Positions 10,557-21,699 of a stretch of DNA of 64,000 nucleotides are shown here, piece by piece (position 1 is the stretch's first letter; every line of letters starts with the position of its first letter). The notes beneath the pieces were generated by a model. The model had not been told where the DNA came from. It was given only the letters and a program-made list of their open reading frames with translations, and did not search any database. Source of the DNA: Cladorhizidae sp. MBARI D1340-BT2 (Eukaryota; Porifera; Demospongiae; Poecilosclerida; Cladorhizidae); contig JAQNBH010000010.1 of NCBI GenBank assembly GCA_028752905.1, forward strand, positions 16,953,940 to 17,017,939, given 5' to 3'. The translations under genes and the position numbers were made by a program.

Positions 10557-12456
10557 AACAACCTCGAGGAAAGAGAGCGCCTGCAACAGGAACAAGACGG
10601 GCCCATCGTGTCTGCTCTCTACCCGGTTGATGATGCAAGTGAGGCGGAGGAAATTGAAGCAGAGAAGAGTGTATCATCAGACCAGCCGACCTCTCCAGAG
10701 CCAGACACTGCTAGCGATACTGGGGGAGTGAAAGAAGCGGGAGAGACTGATGAGCCCCTGATGGGAGTCATTACGCGTAAGAAATTGTGTGATGCTCAAA
10801 TGTGTGATGAAAGCCTAAGACACATAAGGGAAAAGGCAAGGGTTAGTAATGAGCCCTACTTTTGGAGGGAGGGTGTACTGATGAGAAAGCCCTATCAAAC
10901 CTTAGGTAAAGACCTTATTGTTATGCCCGAAATAGCCAGAAGTAAAATTCTAAAGATGGCTCACAATACTCCCATTGCCGGACACTATGCTAGAGAAAGA
11001 ACCCTACATGCCATCAGAGCTCGCATGGACTGGCCTGGTATAGCTAAGGACATTAATAAAAATCTTTGTGCTTCGTGTCCCATCTGCCAAAAGGCTGGGC
11101 CTGCTATTATAGCTAAAGCCCCGTTACACCCTCTGCCTGTAATGAAAGAACCATTTTCAAGAATAGCAATGGACGTATTTGGACCCCTAACTTGTACTAA
11201 AGCGGGGAATAAATACATTTTAGTCCTCATGGACTATGCTACGAAGTGGCCAGAAGCCTTTGCCTTACGAAATATAACAACAGAGACCATTGTTAATTGT
11301 CTAGTGGATGTAACCGCCAGAATTGGCATACCAAATGAACTGCTATCAGACAATGGGGCTAATTTTGTTTCAAAAGTGATGAAACAATTTTGTGCACTGA
11401 CAGGCATTAAACAAATACGGACCTCCCCATACCATCCTCAGATGGATGGTATGGTAGAGCGTTTCAATGCCACTCTTAAGAAACTGCTCCGTAAGCTTAC
11501 TCAGAATCCCGATGTTGAATGGGACCTATGCCTGCCCTATGTACTGTGGTCTTACAGAGGAACAGTCCATAAAACTACAGGGTTTACTCCATACCACCTA
11601 CTTTTTGGGAAAGAAATGAAAATTCCCCTTGACCAATTAGTAAGGTATTGGCATGGCAAGGAAGAAGAAGATGTGAGCAGCGTGTCAGAGTATGTAGCTA
11701 CCCTAAAAGCTAACATGCAGGTGGTGAGAGACCTAGCCTATGGAAGGGAGACTAAAGAGAAAAGTAAACACAAACTGTATCACGATCGAACAGCTAAAGA
11801 AAGAGTGTTTACCGTGGGTAACTTCATGCTGGTATACAGACCTGGGAAGGGTAGTAAATTGCATCTCCAGTGGCAAGGACCCTACCCCATTGTGAAGAAA
11901 ATCACTGAACTGACGTACCAGGTAGATGTGGGTACCAAACTAAAGAGATACAGAATTTACCATGTAAATTGCATGAGGTCATGGACATCACCTGAGCCAG
12001 CTGTGTTTTTGGCTAGAGATGTTGACGAAGAAGACCTAGAAAAAAAGGACACTCCCACCATGCTAAACTCTCACAACCTGGACATAGAAGAATTTAAGAA
12101 AAGGTACAGGGATATGCTACAGGATGTACCTGGGAGAACCGAGATAGCTCAACATGACATACCCACAGGTGATGCTATTCCCATAAGGTTTCCCCCTTAC
12201 CGACTAGCTCACCATTCTCAGAAAGTGTTGCGTGACGAGGTAGAAACTCTGTTGAATCAGGGGATAATCCGTACTTCAAAGAGCCCATGGGCGGCGCCCA
12301 TTGTTTTAGTAACAAAGAAAGATGGCTCACAAAGAATGTGCGTGGATTATCGGAAGTTAAACCAGGTGACAATTAATGATCCATACCCCCTGCCCAATAT
12401 CGATGATCTGATAACCAACATCGGTACCTCTAAGTTCATAAGTACCTTAATCTAAC
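10557..12456 (+). CDS. Integrase plus N-terminal reverse transcriptase of element B
   Basis: Integrase joins element cDNA to the chromosome, and here it precedes RT. An acidic linker is followed by the HHCC zinc domain (H in NTPIAGHYARE, then CASCPIC, about 10960-11092). The DDE catalytic core follows: MDVFGPL, LSDNGANF and the Glu in DGMVERFN (about 11167-11465). A GPY/F module (LQWQGPYPIV, about 11865-11895) comes next. RT begins near 12060, with KSPWAAPIVLVTKKDG and MCVDYRKLN (about 12279-12362). The frame breaks at about 12448, within RT motif A, by an apparent one-base loss, and the catalytic Asp position of motif A reads as Asn in the following frame. No chromodomain is visible. Confidence 0.85.
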
Positions 12457-13726
12457 TAAGGGATATTACCAGGTGCCTGTAAATCCCCAGCATATCGAGA
12501 AGACGGCATTTGTTACACCATATGGGAAGTATGAATTTGTCACGATGCCATTTGGGTTGATCTCAGCACCCTCAACTTTCCAGGATGAATTACTGTATGG
12601 GTTAAATGAGTTTACTGTCGCCTATTTAGACGACATTCTGATCCATAGCAAAACATGGGAGGAGCATATGAATCATTTAGACATTGTTTTTACAAAACTA
12701 CGTGAGGCTGGTCTAAAAGTGAAGGAAAAGAAATGCACATTTGGCAGTGGAAGCTGTGTATACTTGGGCCACATCATTGGGATCGGAGAAATCAGACCTA
12801 TGGAATGCAAAGTGACTGCAGTGAGAAATTTTGAACAACCCCCAAACCAAAAAGATGTGAGATCATTTTTAGGCTTGTGTGGTTACTACCGCAAATTCAT
12901 TCTGAACTTTTCAACGGTGGCCTCTCACTTGTCAGACCTCACTAAAAAGGATATGCCTAAACAGGTTAAGTGGACCACTGAGTGTGACCAAGCTTTTGTG
13001 ACACTTAAAGAGAAACTCACACAAGCACCTGTGCTAATTACACCTGACTGGGACAAACCTTTTGTTCTACAAATGGATGCCTCTGCATATGGGATAGGAT
13101 TTGTACTGAGCCAGGTAGACAGTAAAGGAGACGATCATCCCATAGCATTTGCTTCCAAGAAGTTGTTGCAAAGTGAGAAAAACTACTCGGCTATCGAACG
13201 AGAGGCCCTAGCTATTGTGGTAGCAGTGAAACACTTTCGCACATATTTGCAAGGGTCAAAATTTATAATTCAAACTGACCACAACCCACTGACCCACCTT
13301 GGCAACCTGAAAGACAGTCATGGCAGGTTGGCAAGGTGGGCCCTCTCATTACAACCATACCACTATACGATTGAGTACAGAAGTGGCAAGAAGAATGCCA
13401 ATGCAGACGCCCTATCCAGAGACCGGGGGTCTCTCACTAAGGTTGGGGGAGTGTCAGGGACCCTAGCCCTGACTGAGGACACTCCATCCATAGCTGAGTG
13501 TTTAATGAATAAGAGTAGTGAGAACTCACATGATAACAAGGAGGATGTGGTTAATTGTTTGTCAACCACCAGTGGCTATAGTAATGAGACCACATATGAT
13601 AATTCTGATCACCATTCAGCAAACAACAGTGAACGATCTGATTGGCAGGACCTTGGAGACAGAAGGCCACCCGAAATGCCCTTACAAGGTCATTTCAGGA
13701 GTGCCCAGCCAGAGGCTGAGGTCTGA
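12457..13726 (+). CDS. C-terminal reverse transcriptase and RNase H of element B
   Basis: This continues RT in a new frame: FVTMPFGL, active site YLDD at 12623-12634, thumb/connection KDVRSFLGLCGYYRKF. RNase H follows, with LQMDASAYGIG, the Glu in AIEREALAIV, TDHNPL and the terminal NADALSR motif near 13410. The frame does not stop at the polypurine tract. It runs through it and about 90 codons into the 3' LTR, stopping at 13726. The same frame is open in the 5' LTR copy (8199-8474). RNase H is the last domain before the LTR, which confirms the integrase-first order. Confidence 0.85.
13439..13451 (+). other. Polypurine tract of element B
   Basis: A purine-rich run (AAGGTTGGGGGAG) directly precedes the 3' LTR and is the expected plus-strand primer. 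Confidence 0.7.
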
Positions 13727-14085
13727 TGATTGGATAGATATAAAAGAGGTGGACTGTGGAGAGTTAGTCTAGAACTGAAGTTGTAATTATGCTGTATTGA
13801 GAACTGTATTTGGAGTATTACTGAGTTGTATATTGTGAACACCTCATTTGTGCCTTATTTACACCTATTCTCATTAATTGCTAGCTAAGGGCTAGACGGT
13901 GTTCGACTAGGTCCAATACCAGGGAACACAGACATAAGAGTGTGTCTGATTTTGGCTCCAGGGTCAACTGTGATAGGAAGATTACAGTTGGGCTGGGGGG
14001 ACGCGGCTGTCCTTAACTACACTGAGCTAAATCAGCTAGCGTAGGGTAGAGTGTCGAAGTAGACATTCGCAAAAGGAAGCTGACA
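13452..14085 (+). repeat. 3' LTR of element B
   Basis: This 634-bp LTR is nearly identical to 8200-8822. It is followed directly by the target duplication GACTA at 14086-14090. Confidence 0.95.
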
Positions 14086-14090
14086 GACTA

Positions 14091-15200
14091 CATGGCCCAC
14101 TGCTGAACTGGGGCATGGATAAGACACTGGCAGTGGGAGGGAGATGTCAGGCAGATAATCCTGATTACACATGGAGAGTTAATCACCTCAGACAATTTGA
14201 CAGACAACACTTGGCACTGCTGATATAGGCCTCTATAGTGAAGTGGGTGTCAGACACTCCTACAGACAAGAACTCTAGGGCCATGAGTCTTTAATGTCGG
14301 GACATGATACCATGTACACATATTTAGTTTGCATGGAGGGTCCCAGTGCTGCAAGATGTGGTCAGGCATAAAGAATTCTAGTGACATGGGGTGGGAGGGG
14401 GGGGGGGGGGTGAATTTACCAATCCTTTCTTTATCTCGCTACGAGGTACAGAGAATAACAATAATTATTGTAAACCCGCACTAAGGTTAAATATGTATAC
14501 GTTATGATGGAGTTGTGGGAGAAGGGGAGAGTGAGAAGGCAAAAGATAGTCTAATTCTCCAGCATCATCATCAACTCTATAAACATAAAATTTATTCAAT
14601 ATACAAGTTCAACTTTTAAAAAATTCAGTGTGGACCTGGGAAGTCCTCTATAGATTTAGAGTTGAATCAAATCCTACTTGTGCATTCCATAATTATCTGT
14701 TCCATTCCATAAGCTCCACTGCCCATTGCAATTACTTGTTCTCAATATCAGTGCAATTATTTTTTTTATTTATTATTTTTGAGGGGGTCTGCCAGTTTTA
14801 CTTTTGCAAAGGATTTGGGGCATGCTAGATAACATAATTTACGCTGTTAAGAACCAAACAAGAATTTTTGTTGATATATGATTTATGTCTTTCACCTATT
14901 TTGAAATGCAGCTTAACACAATGTAGAGTGCTTCGACTATCCAATTCCTAGTTGGTGTTTCATAACAGTTTTTCCCCCTTCCTTCTTCAACTCCCTTCCT
15001 TTGTTAATTCTAATAGATAATGTCCCATTAATAAGACATCTTACTGTAAGTAGCAAGTGATTTGAATATGCAGCACTATTATTTGGCATGGCTTTAATTA
15101 ATTACATCGGTTAGAAAATAGAAAAGGAAGAATGCTGTTTATGATGTTAGCTATAACACAACTCACTTTATATAACCCCTCCTCCCATAGATACCAATCT
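14091..15200. other. No gene recognised; poly-G tract
   Basis: Unique AT-rich sequence with a G run near 14394-14411. Short open frames only. Confidence 0.4.
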
Positions 15201-15219
15201 CAAACCAATCAGCTCTTAC

Positions 15220-15384
15220 CTAAAGGGCAGGCATTGCAACCCTCACGTCCAGGAGTAGTATATGCCAGGTAATTAAATGGCTCAGAGTTGTGGTTACAAC
15301 AATCATCAATGGTGGCCATTATAGGAACACCCTCCACACAATTTGCATCAGTATAGCATGCCACATGCTCAGACTCCACAATCA
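15220..15384 (-). CDS. Cysteine-rich internal exon of a host gene
   Basis: On the minus strand a polypyrimidine-type acceptor ending CACAG is followed by a 165-bp open segment and a GTAAGA donor. Two bases start the exon and one base ends it around 54 codons, so both junctions are phase 1, typical of exchangeable extracellular modules. The peptide has paired cysteines (ATIDDCCN, then GCNACPL) and no hydrophobic segment inside the exon. I do not recognise the domain. It is probably one module of a secreted or cell-surface protein, and the neighbouring exons were not identified with confidence. Confidence 0.5.
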
Positions 15385-15399
15385 CTGTGAATAAAAATA

Positions 15400-17145
15400 C
15401 AATTAATATCATTAAAGTGGGAGCAGATACTGAAAAATACTAATTCTTAGAAGTGATTGGAAATATCTACCAATGCAGATAATAATATTGAGTAGTTAAC
15501 ACTTCAAGAACTTGCCAAGTACGTATATGTATAAAACCACACAACATCATGAACTACTATAGGAAACTGTATAGTATATATATACACACACATACATATC
15601 TGAACAGTTACAAATAACATTAATAATTATGTAGTTGGCATGTAGATTTCCCTATCTGTGTCATATGAATCAGCTTCCCAAATTAAGAGAAACTTGCTCT
15701 AGTAATAAAGTAAAATTGCATGTTCTTTTTTCAATACACTATAAAGCATATCTCCCAATATTAAAATAGATGTGCAGGAGTAACTGGGAAAACTTGTCAA
15801 GTCAAATTATAGAATATTGCACGGTTATATCTGGAAACATTCATGAAAAATGCAGGGTTACCAGAACAATTCAGCACAAGTGGTTAATTAATAGTAACAG
15901 ACTTGAGCCAGCTCAAAAACAGTTTAGCAACTGTTGAGAAAGTCATTGTAACTGATTTTTTCAGTGCACAGAGATAGTTTTAGAACAACCTGTGACTTTG
16001 CTCATTGTGCTTGGACTACGGCAAGAAAATCCTAATCACTTCACATGCACTTACTACTCGCAATTACTAAATTGAGAAGCAGAAAGCAGTGAGAACCAGC
16101 GCAAGCTGCTAAATTACTGAGAGAAATGTGAAAAAACAGGCTGAGTAGGTAGCCCAAACCAGTGAGGGGGAAAACCTTTGAATCTCCTAATTTCTATCGC
16201 CATGTACGATGATAAAGACCTGCAAACACAGTTTAGGACATCAACTGCACATTTCAGCTGGCACTGAATTAGAGGACCACAATTGATAATAATAGCTCTA
16301 ATAAAAATAAAAAAGGGCAGTTGGATGAGAGGGTATAACTAATGTGATCCTTCCTCTAATTTCCAGCAGCATTCTCGCCACTAACAGTTCATGAGCTGAG
16401 GACATCATCCCAAACCACAAGATTGCAAAGGCTTTGTTACAATGTTGCACGAGCTAAGTAGGGTGGCCTCAGACCCACAATTATAATTATGGTAAGGTTA
16501 AATTATATGAAGGGACCATTACCATATATGTCTGCCTGCATTGCCCATTAATTATACCAGTTGTACAAGGTTGACATTAGTGAAATGCTTAACAAATAAA
16601 TACAAGCGTTTACAGAGTATAAAATTAATTCTGAGACAAACGATCTTCAGAGGCATTGCACATCAGCCTAGCACCAAAGTGTGAACAGTTGAATCGGCCT
16701 AGTCCATTCCTCAATGAAAGCTCATATATTTTTGTCTTAACACCATTAGCTATAATATCTCAGGCGAGAGTTTAAAGAACCTTGCGTACAATGTACAACG
16801 TCAAATGCTGAATACAGAGGAAGACAGAATGACTGATAGAGCGTAAGCCATATTGATATTTGATTAGAGAAGGGACCGATTACAAAGTAGGTTAGTAGCA
16901 GCAGAGAGCTTCAAGAACCTGACAATACTAGTGTAGTAACTGTAGTCGACGGAATCAAGACAGGGAAACTCTAGCAAAAACTCCAACAGTACTACAAAGC
17001 GAGCTTTTAGGCTAAACTGCATAAATCGTTTACGCAGCTCAATACGTAGTTTTTATATAATTTTTCCAAGTATAAAAGTCACACCCATTCGTAATATTTA
17101 GGTTAGGAATATGACGGTGCGCAAACGCACGAATTTTACTGTGTC
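15400..17145. other. No gene recognised
   Basis: AT-rich, apparently unique sequence, possibly introns or intergenic DNA around the cysteine-rich exon. No domain-bearing frames on either strand. Confidence 0.4.
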
Positions 17146-19258
17146 GTCACGGGCGTATCCTAGGGCTAAGGGTAGGTGTATTCTAGGGCTAGGGCTAGGG
17201 GTATTCTAGGGCTAGGGTATTCTAGGGCTGGGGGTTATCTAGGGCTAAGGGTATTCTAGGGCTAGGGGTATTCTAGGGCTAGGGGTATTCTAGGGCTACG
17301 GGTGGTGTATTCTAGGATTAGGGGTACTCTAGGGCTAGGGTATTCTAGGGCTGGGGGTAATCTAGGGCTAGGGGTATTCTAGGGCTAGGGCTAGGGGTAT
17401 TCTAGGGCTTCTAGGGTTAGGTGTATTCTAGGACTAGGGGCATTCTAGGGCTAGGCGTATTCCAGGGCTAGGGGCATTCTAGGGCTAGGCGTATTCTAGG
17501 GCTAGGTGTATTCTAGGGCTAGGCATATTCTAGGGCTAGGGGTATTCTAGGGCTAGGGTATTCTAGGGCTGGTGGTAATCTAGGGCTAAGGGTATTCTAG
17601 GGCTAGTGGTATTCTAGGGCTAGGGGTATTCTAGGGCTAGGGGTATTCTAGGACTAGGGTATTCTAGAGCTGGGGGTAATCTAGGGCTGGGACTATTCTA
17701 GGGCTACGGGTTTTTCTAGGGCTAGGGGTATTCTAGGGCTAGGTGTATTCTAGGGCTAGGTGGTATTCTAGGACTAGGGGCATTCTAGGGCTAGGCATAT
17801 TCCAGGGCTAGGGGCATTCTAGGGCTAGGCATATTTAGGTGTATTCTAGGGCTAGGGGCATTCTAGGGCTAGGCGTATTCTAGGGCTAGGGGTATTCTAG
17901 GGCTAGGGGTATTCTAGGGCTGGTGGTATTCTAGGGCTGGGCGTATTCTAGGGTTGGGGTATTATAGGGCTAGGTGTATTCTAGGTCTAGGAGTATTATA
18001 GGGCTAGGTTTATTCTATGGATAAGCGTATTCTAGGGCTAGGTGTATTCTAGGGCTAGGGGTATTCTAGGGCTAGGGGTATTCTAGGACTAGGTGTATTC
18101 TAGGGCTAGGGGTACTCTAGGGCTAGGGGCACATTCTAGGGCTAGGCGTATTCTAGGGCTAGGGGCATTCTAGGGCTAGGCGTATTCTAGGGCTAGGTGT
18201 ATTCCAGGGCTAGGGTCATTCTAGGGTTAGGCCTATTCTAGGGCTAGAGGTATTCTAGGGCTAGGGGCATTCTAGGGCTAGGTGTATTCTAGGGCTAGGG
18301 GTATTCTAGGGCTAGGCGTATTCTAGGGCTGTGGGTATTATAGGGCTAGGTGTATTCTAGGTCTAGGGCTAGGCGTATTCTAGGGCTGTGTGTATTCTAG
18401 GGCTAGGTGTATTCTAGGGCTAGGTGTATTCTAGGGATAGGCATATTCTAAGGCTAGGGCTAGGGGTATTCTAGGGCTAGGGATATTCTAGGGCTGGGTA
18501 TTCTAGGGCTAGGGGTATTCTAGGGCTAGGGGTATTCTAGGGCTAGGGATATTCTAGGGCTAGGGGTATTCTAGGGCTAGGTGTATTCTAGGGCTAGGTG
18601 TATTCTAGGGATAGGCGTATTCTAGGACTATGGGTATTCTAGGGCCAGGGGTATTCTATGGCTAGGGGTATACTAGAACTAGGTGTATTCTAGGGCTAGG
18701 GATATTCTAGGGCTAGGGGTATTCTAGGGCTACGTGTATTCTAGGGCTAGGGGCATTCTAGGGCTAGGCGTATTCTAGGGCTAGGGGTATTCTAGGGCTA
18801 GGTGTATTCTAGGGCTAGTGGCATTCTAGGGCTAGGCGTATTCTAGGGCTAGGCATATTTTAGGGCTAGGTATTCTAGGGCTAGGAGTATTCTAGGGCTA
18901 GGGGCATTCTAGGGCTAGGCGTATTCTAGGTCTAGGAGTATTCTAGGGCTAGGTGTATTCTATGGATAGGCGTATTCTAGGGATAGGTGTATTCTAGGGC
19001 TGGAGGTATTATAGGCCTAGGTGTATTATAGGGCTTGGGGTATTATAGGGCTAGGTATATTCTAGGGCTAGGTGTATTCTAGGGATAGGCATATTCTAGG
19101 GCTAGGTGTATTATAGGGATAGGCGTATTCCAGGGCTAGGCATATTCTAGGGCTAGGAGTATTCTAGGGCTAGGGTATTCTAGAGCTGGGGATATTCTAG
19201 GGATAGGGGTATTCCAAGTATAGGTGTATCTAGGGCTAGGGGTATTCTAGGGCTGGAG
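17146..19258. repeat. 17-bp minisatellite built on CTAGGG, about 2.1 kb
   Basis: Well over 100 tandem units, mostly 17 bp, with consensus TATTCTAGGGCTAGGGG. Variants carry GGGCTGGGG, GGCATATTC, GGTGTATTC and similar. Each unit holds one or two CTAGGG words, one base away from the TTAGGG telomere hexamer. Units diverge throughout, so the array is not freshly amplified. Confidence 0.95.
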
Positions 19259-19264
19259 GCAGAG

Positions 19265-19585
19265 AGAGGACATTAGGGGAAGGTAGTGCAGTGTTCCGTC
19301 AGAGACATCCAACATGGATGGAGAAGGCTGGTTCCAATGACTATGATGATGTAAACCTGTGGACCACCTCCAAGTCAAGGCAGAAGAGATGGAGGAGACA
19401 TTTCACCAAGGTAATAAATCTCCAGAGTGAGTTTGATGAGAAGAAGAGTCAAAGACCATTAAGGCCTGTAATGGCAAGAGCAAGAGTTACCATAGAGGAA
19501 GAAATAATAAATGCAGTGGAGAAGCTTAGGAATAGGAAGGCTAGTGATGTTTCTGGCTTACTTCCAGAAATATGCAATGTACACC
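19265..19585 (+). pseudogene. LINE fragment upstream of the RT domain
   Basis: The open frame contains RRHFTKVINLQSEFDE and a segment like KLRNRKASDVSGLLPEI. This matches the region just before RT in ORF2 of invertebrate LINEs of the jockey/CR1/L2 type. The fragment begins at the minisatellite edge and ends where hAT sequence starts, so both ends are truncated. Confidence 0.55.
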
Positions 19586-21676
19586 AGTAAAGAAAAACAA
19601 AATCAAATGATTCAAATTTGTACGAATATTATTCGCAATAAAATTATACCAAAAATCGGAGAAGCTAAGTTATATTCTGTTATAGCTAATGAGGTAACTG
19701 ATTCAAGCAATGATGAGCTCTCCATAAGTATTCGATTTGTTGATGGTTACACTCCACAAGAAAAGTTCCTTGGTTTTTATGAGTGTACGTCTGGTGTCAC
19801 AGGTGAGGCTATAGCTAGTGATCTGCTGCACAGCTGACTTACATGGCAGTTGGAGCCACAATTTCTTTGAGGCCAAGCTTACGATGGAGTAAGTGCTAGC
19901 ATGTGTTACTTAGTTCACTTTTGAGAGACAAGGAACATGGAAGATCTTGTTCCCAGTACAATAGGTCATCTATATGTTGTGATAGTTGAACAATCGGATT
20001 GCAGTTGAGCACTGAAGGCACAAGGCACAAAAGCATATGATTTTGTTTTCCCTCACCTTGAAATCTTTCCTCCAACTGGTTAATGAATGAATCCAGCACT
20101 GGTATAGCAATGACTCTCTTGTAATGCTATTTTGCTGATTGACTTGGAGTGTTGCTTCGATTCCGTTGAATGCTTGTCTTTCTTGGAACACTCTCACTCA
20201 CACCAATTGACTCAGCCGGTTCAAGTACCTCACAATACCAAAAATGGTGTCAATAGTCTTTCTGAGGTTATTCAAGCATTCAATCACTTCAGTAACTTTG
20301 TTATAGGCCTCGTATATATCTTGATCCTGCTTCTGAAGAAGCAGGATCACCCCTGGTGCTATGGCAGGGAGGTCAAAAGGAGCAGCTGCACATATCACCA
20401 AACAATATCCAAAGGCAGTATATGCTCACACAGATTGAATCTTTGTGTAGTAAAATGTTGCCATGTTCAAGCAGTAAATAATACGATGCAAAGAAACAGC
20501 TAGAACTTAAGCATGGATTGATGACATCATGAATGGTGAGAAACAATTGAAAGAGATGCGCTGAACCAGATGGATAGAGCATCATGAAGCCTTCCAAAAA
20601 ATTTCTGACTTGCTATTGTCAGTAGTCAGTTGTCTAGAGGCTTTTGCTAACAGTTTAGAATCAAGATTCCCGATCTGATGCTCAATCACTCCAACTGTCT
20701 GGCTCAGATTTCTTTTATTGTTGCTTTGGAAGCATTTTAGCTTATACTCGAGGACTGAGTGTGAAGCTTCAGGGGCCTTATGTGGATGTATATGCCTATT
20801 GTGAAGTAAAGAATGTAAAGGGTGTTCTTCATGGGTCAAGGTCAAATGTGAATTCATTTCATAGTCGAATCTACACAAGAGCTCTTAAAATGGCTGGAAG
20901 TGTTGGTGTGGAGGAGTACAGACCACGTCTAGCTAATAGACAGCAACATCGTCCAAATATCCAGACACAGAATTGCAGTGATTATTTCTGTCTAAATCTC
21001 ACAATTCCATTGGTGGACCACCTGATTACTGTGCTTGACACCAGGTTTGATGAAGCTTCATCTCATATTGCTGAGTTCATGCTATTATTGCCTTCAGCAA
21101 ACACTAGTGGAGCATCCACAGTGACACACTCATTTGATTCTCTTTTGGGGTTCTATGAAGATGATTTACCACTTCGATCAGCTTTTGATTTTGAGTTTAA
21201 CATGTGGAAATAAGTGGGAATGTCAGACTCAGCTGGCCCCTACAACGTACAGACAAGGATTCCTCCCTAACATTTAGAACTTCTGGACATCATGGCCTCA
21301 CTTCCTGTTACCAGCTGCAAATGATCTATTAGCATGCTAAGATTGATAAAACCACCACTCCATAGCACCATGGGGCAAGAAAGACTGAATGGGTTAGCAA
21401 TGCTCTGCCATCATCAGGATATAGACCTTCATGAAGAAGTTGTCGAGGAATTTGCTCGATGTCATCCTCGACGCATTTTGCTCTAACTCAATAATTTTTG
21501 TACTTTACCTTCATAATATTCTGAGTGTATATATAATACTCATTGTACTTCTAAAAACCGTCAAGCTTTGGCATGCATCTTATTTTGCAATCATTATTTG
21601 GCAGATGTGGCAACTTTCCGGACAATGTGTTGCATATTACCCCCGCCCCCCACTTTAAATCCTGGATCCACCCCTG
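19586..21676 (+). pseudogene. hAT transposase relic, sense copy
   Basis: Plus-strand pieces of a ZMYM1-like hAT transposase. At 19590-19837 there is VIANEVTDSSNDELSI, a DUF4371-type DEATD-like segment with Asn in place of Asp. At 20880-21213 there is TIPLVDHLITVLDTRF and YEDDLPLRSAFDFE. At 21275-21487 there is an interrupted hAT C-terminal dimerisation region (MGQERLNGLAML, EEVVEEFARCHPRR). A probable right terminal inverted repeat, CCTGGATCCACCCCTG, is at 21661-21676 and matches the complement of the end seen at 55879. Stops and frame breaks are numerous. The middle is occupied by an antisense hAT fragment. Confidence 0.7.
19860..20760 (-). pseudogene. hAT transposase relic, antisense copy
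   Basis: The minus strand encodes pieces of a related hAT transposase: IYEAYNKVTEVIECL with LRKTIDTIFG (about 20330-20240), VLDSFINQLEERF (about 20098-20060) and LLYWEQDLPCSLSLKSEL (about 19965-19912). It lies between the two sense-strand parts of another copy, which suggests nesting or an inversion. It is heavily broken. Confidence 0.6.
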
Positions 21677-21699
21677 AGTGCATATTTAGATAATTTATA

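Larger units (their letters stand above)
8200..14085 (+). mobile_element. Complete Ty3/gypsy retrotransposon B, Gmr1-like domain order
   Basis: The element is flanked by the 5-bp target duplication GACTA (8195-8199 and 14086-14090) and bounded by LTRs of 623 and 634 bp. A tRNA-type primer site follows the 5' LTR and a polypurine tract precedes the 3' LTR. Coding order is gag, CCHC nucleocapsid, protease, integrase, RT, RNase H. Integrase before RT is the Ty1/copia order, yet the RT, RNase H and GPY/F-bearing integrase are of gypsy type. That combination defines the Gmr1-like group first reported from deuterostomes. The LTRs differ by about five substitutions and two small indels, so insertion was recent, but the coding region has two in-frame stops and one frameshift. 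Confidence 0.9.

Noticed and set aside
17146..19258. A true chromosome end
   Set aside because: CTAGGG units are diverged, the array is interstitial, and unique and TE sequence continues on both sides.
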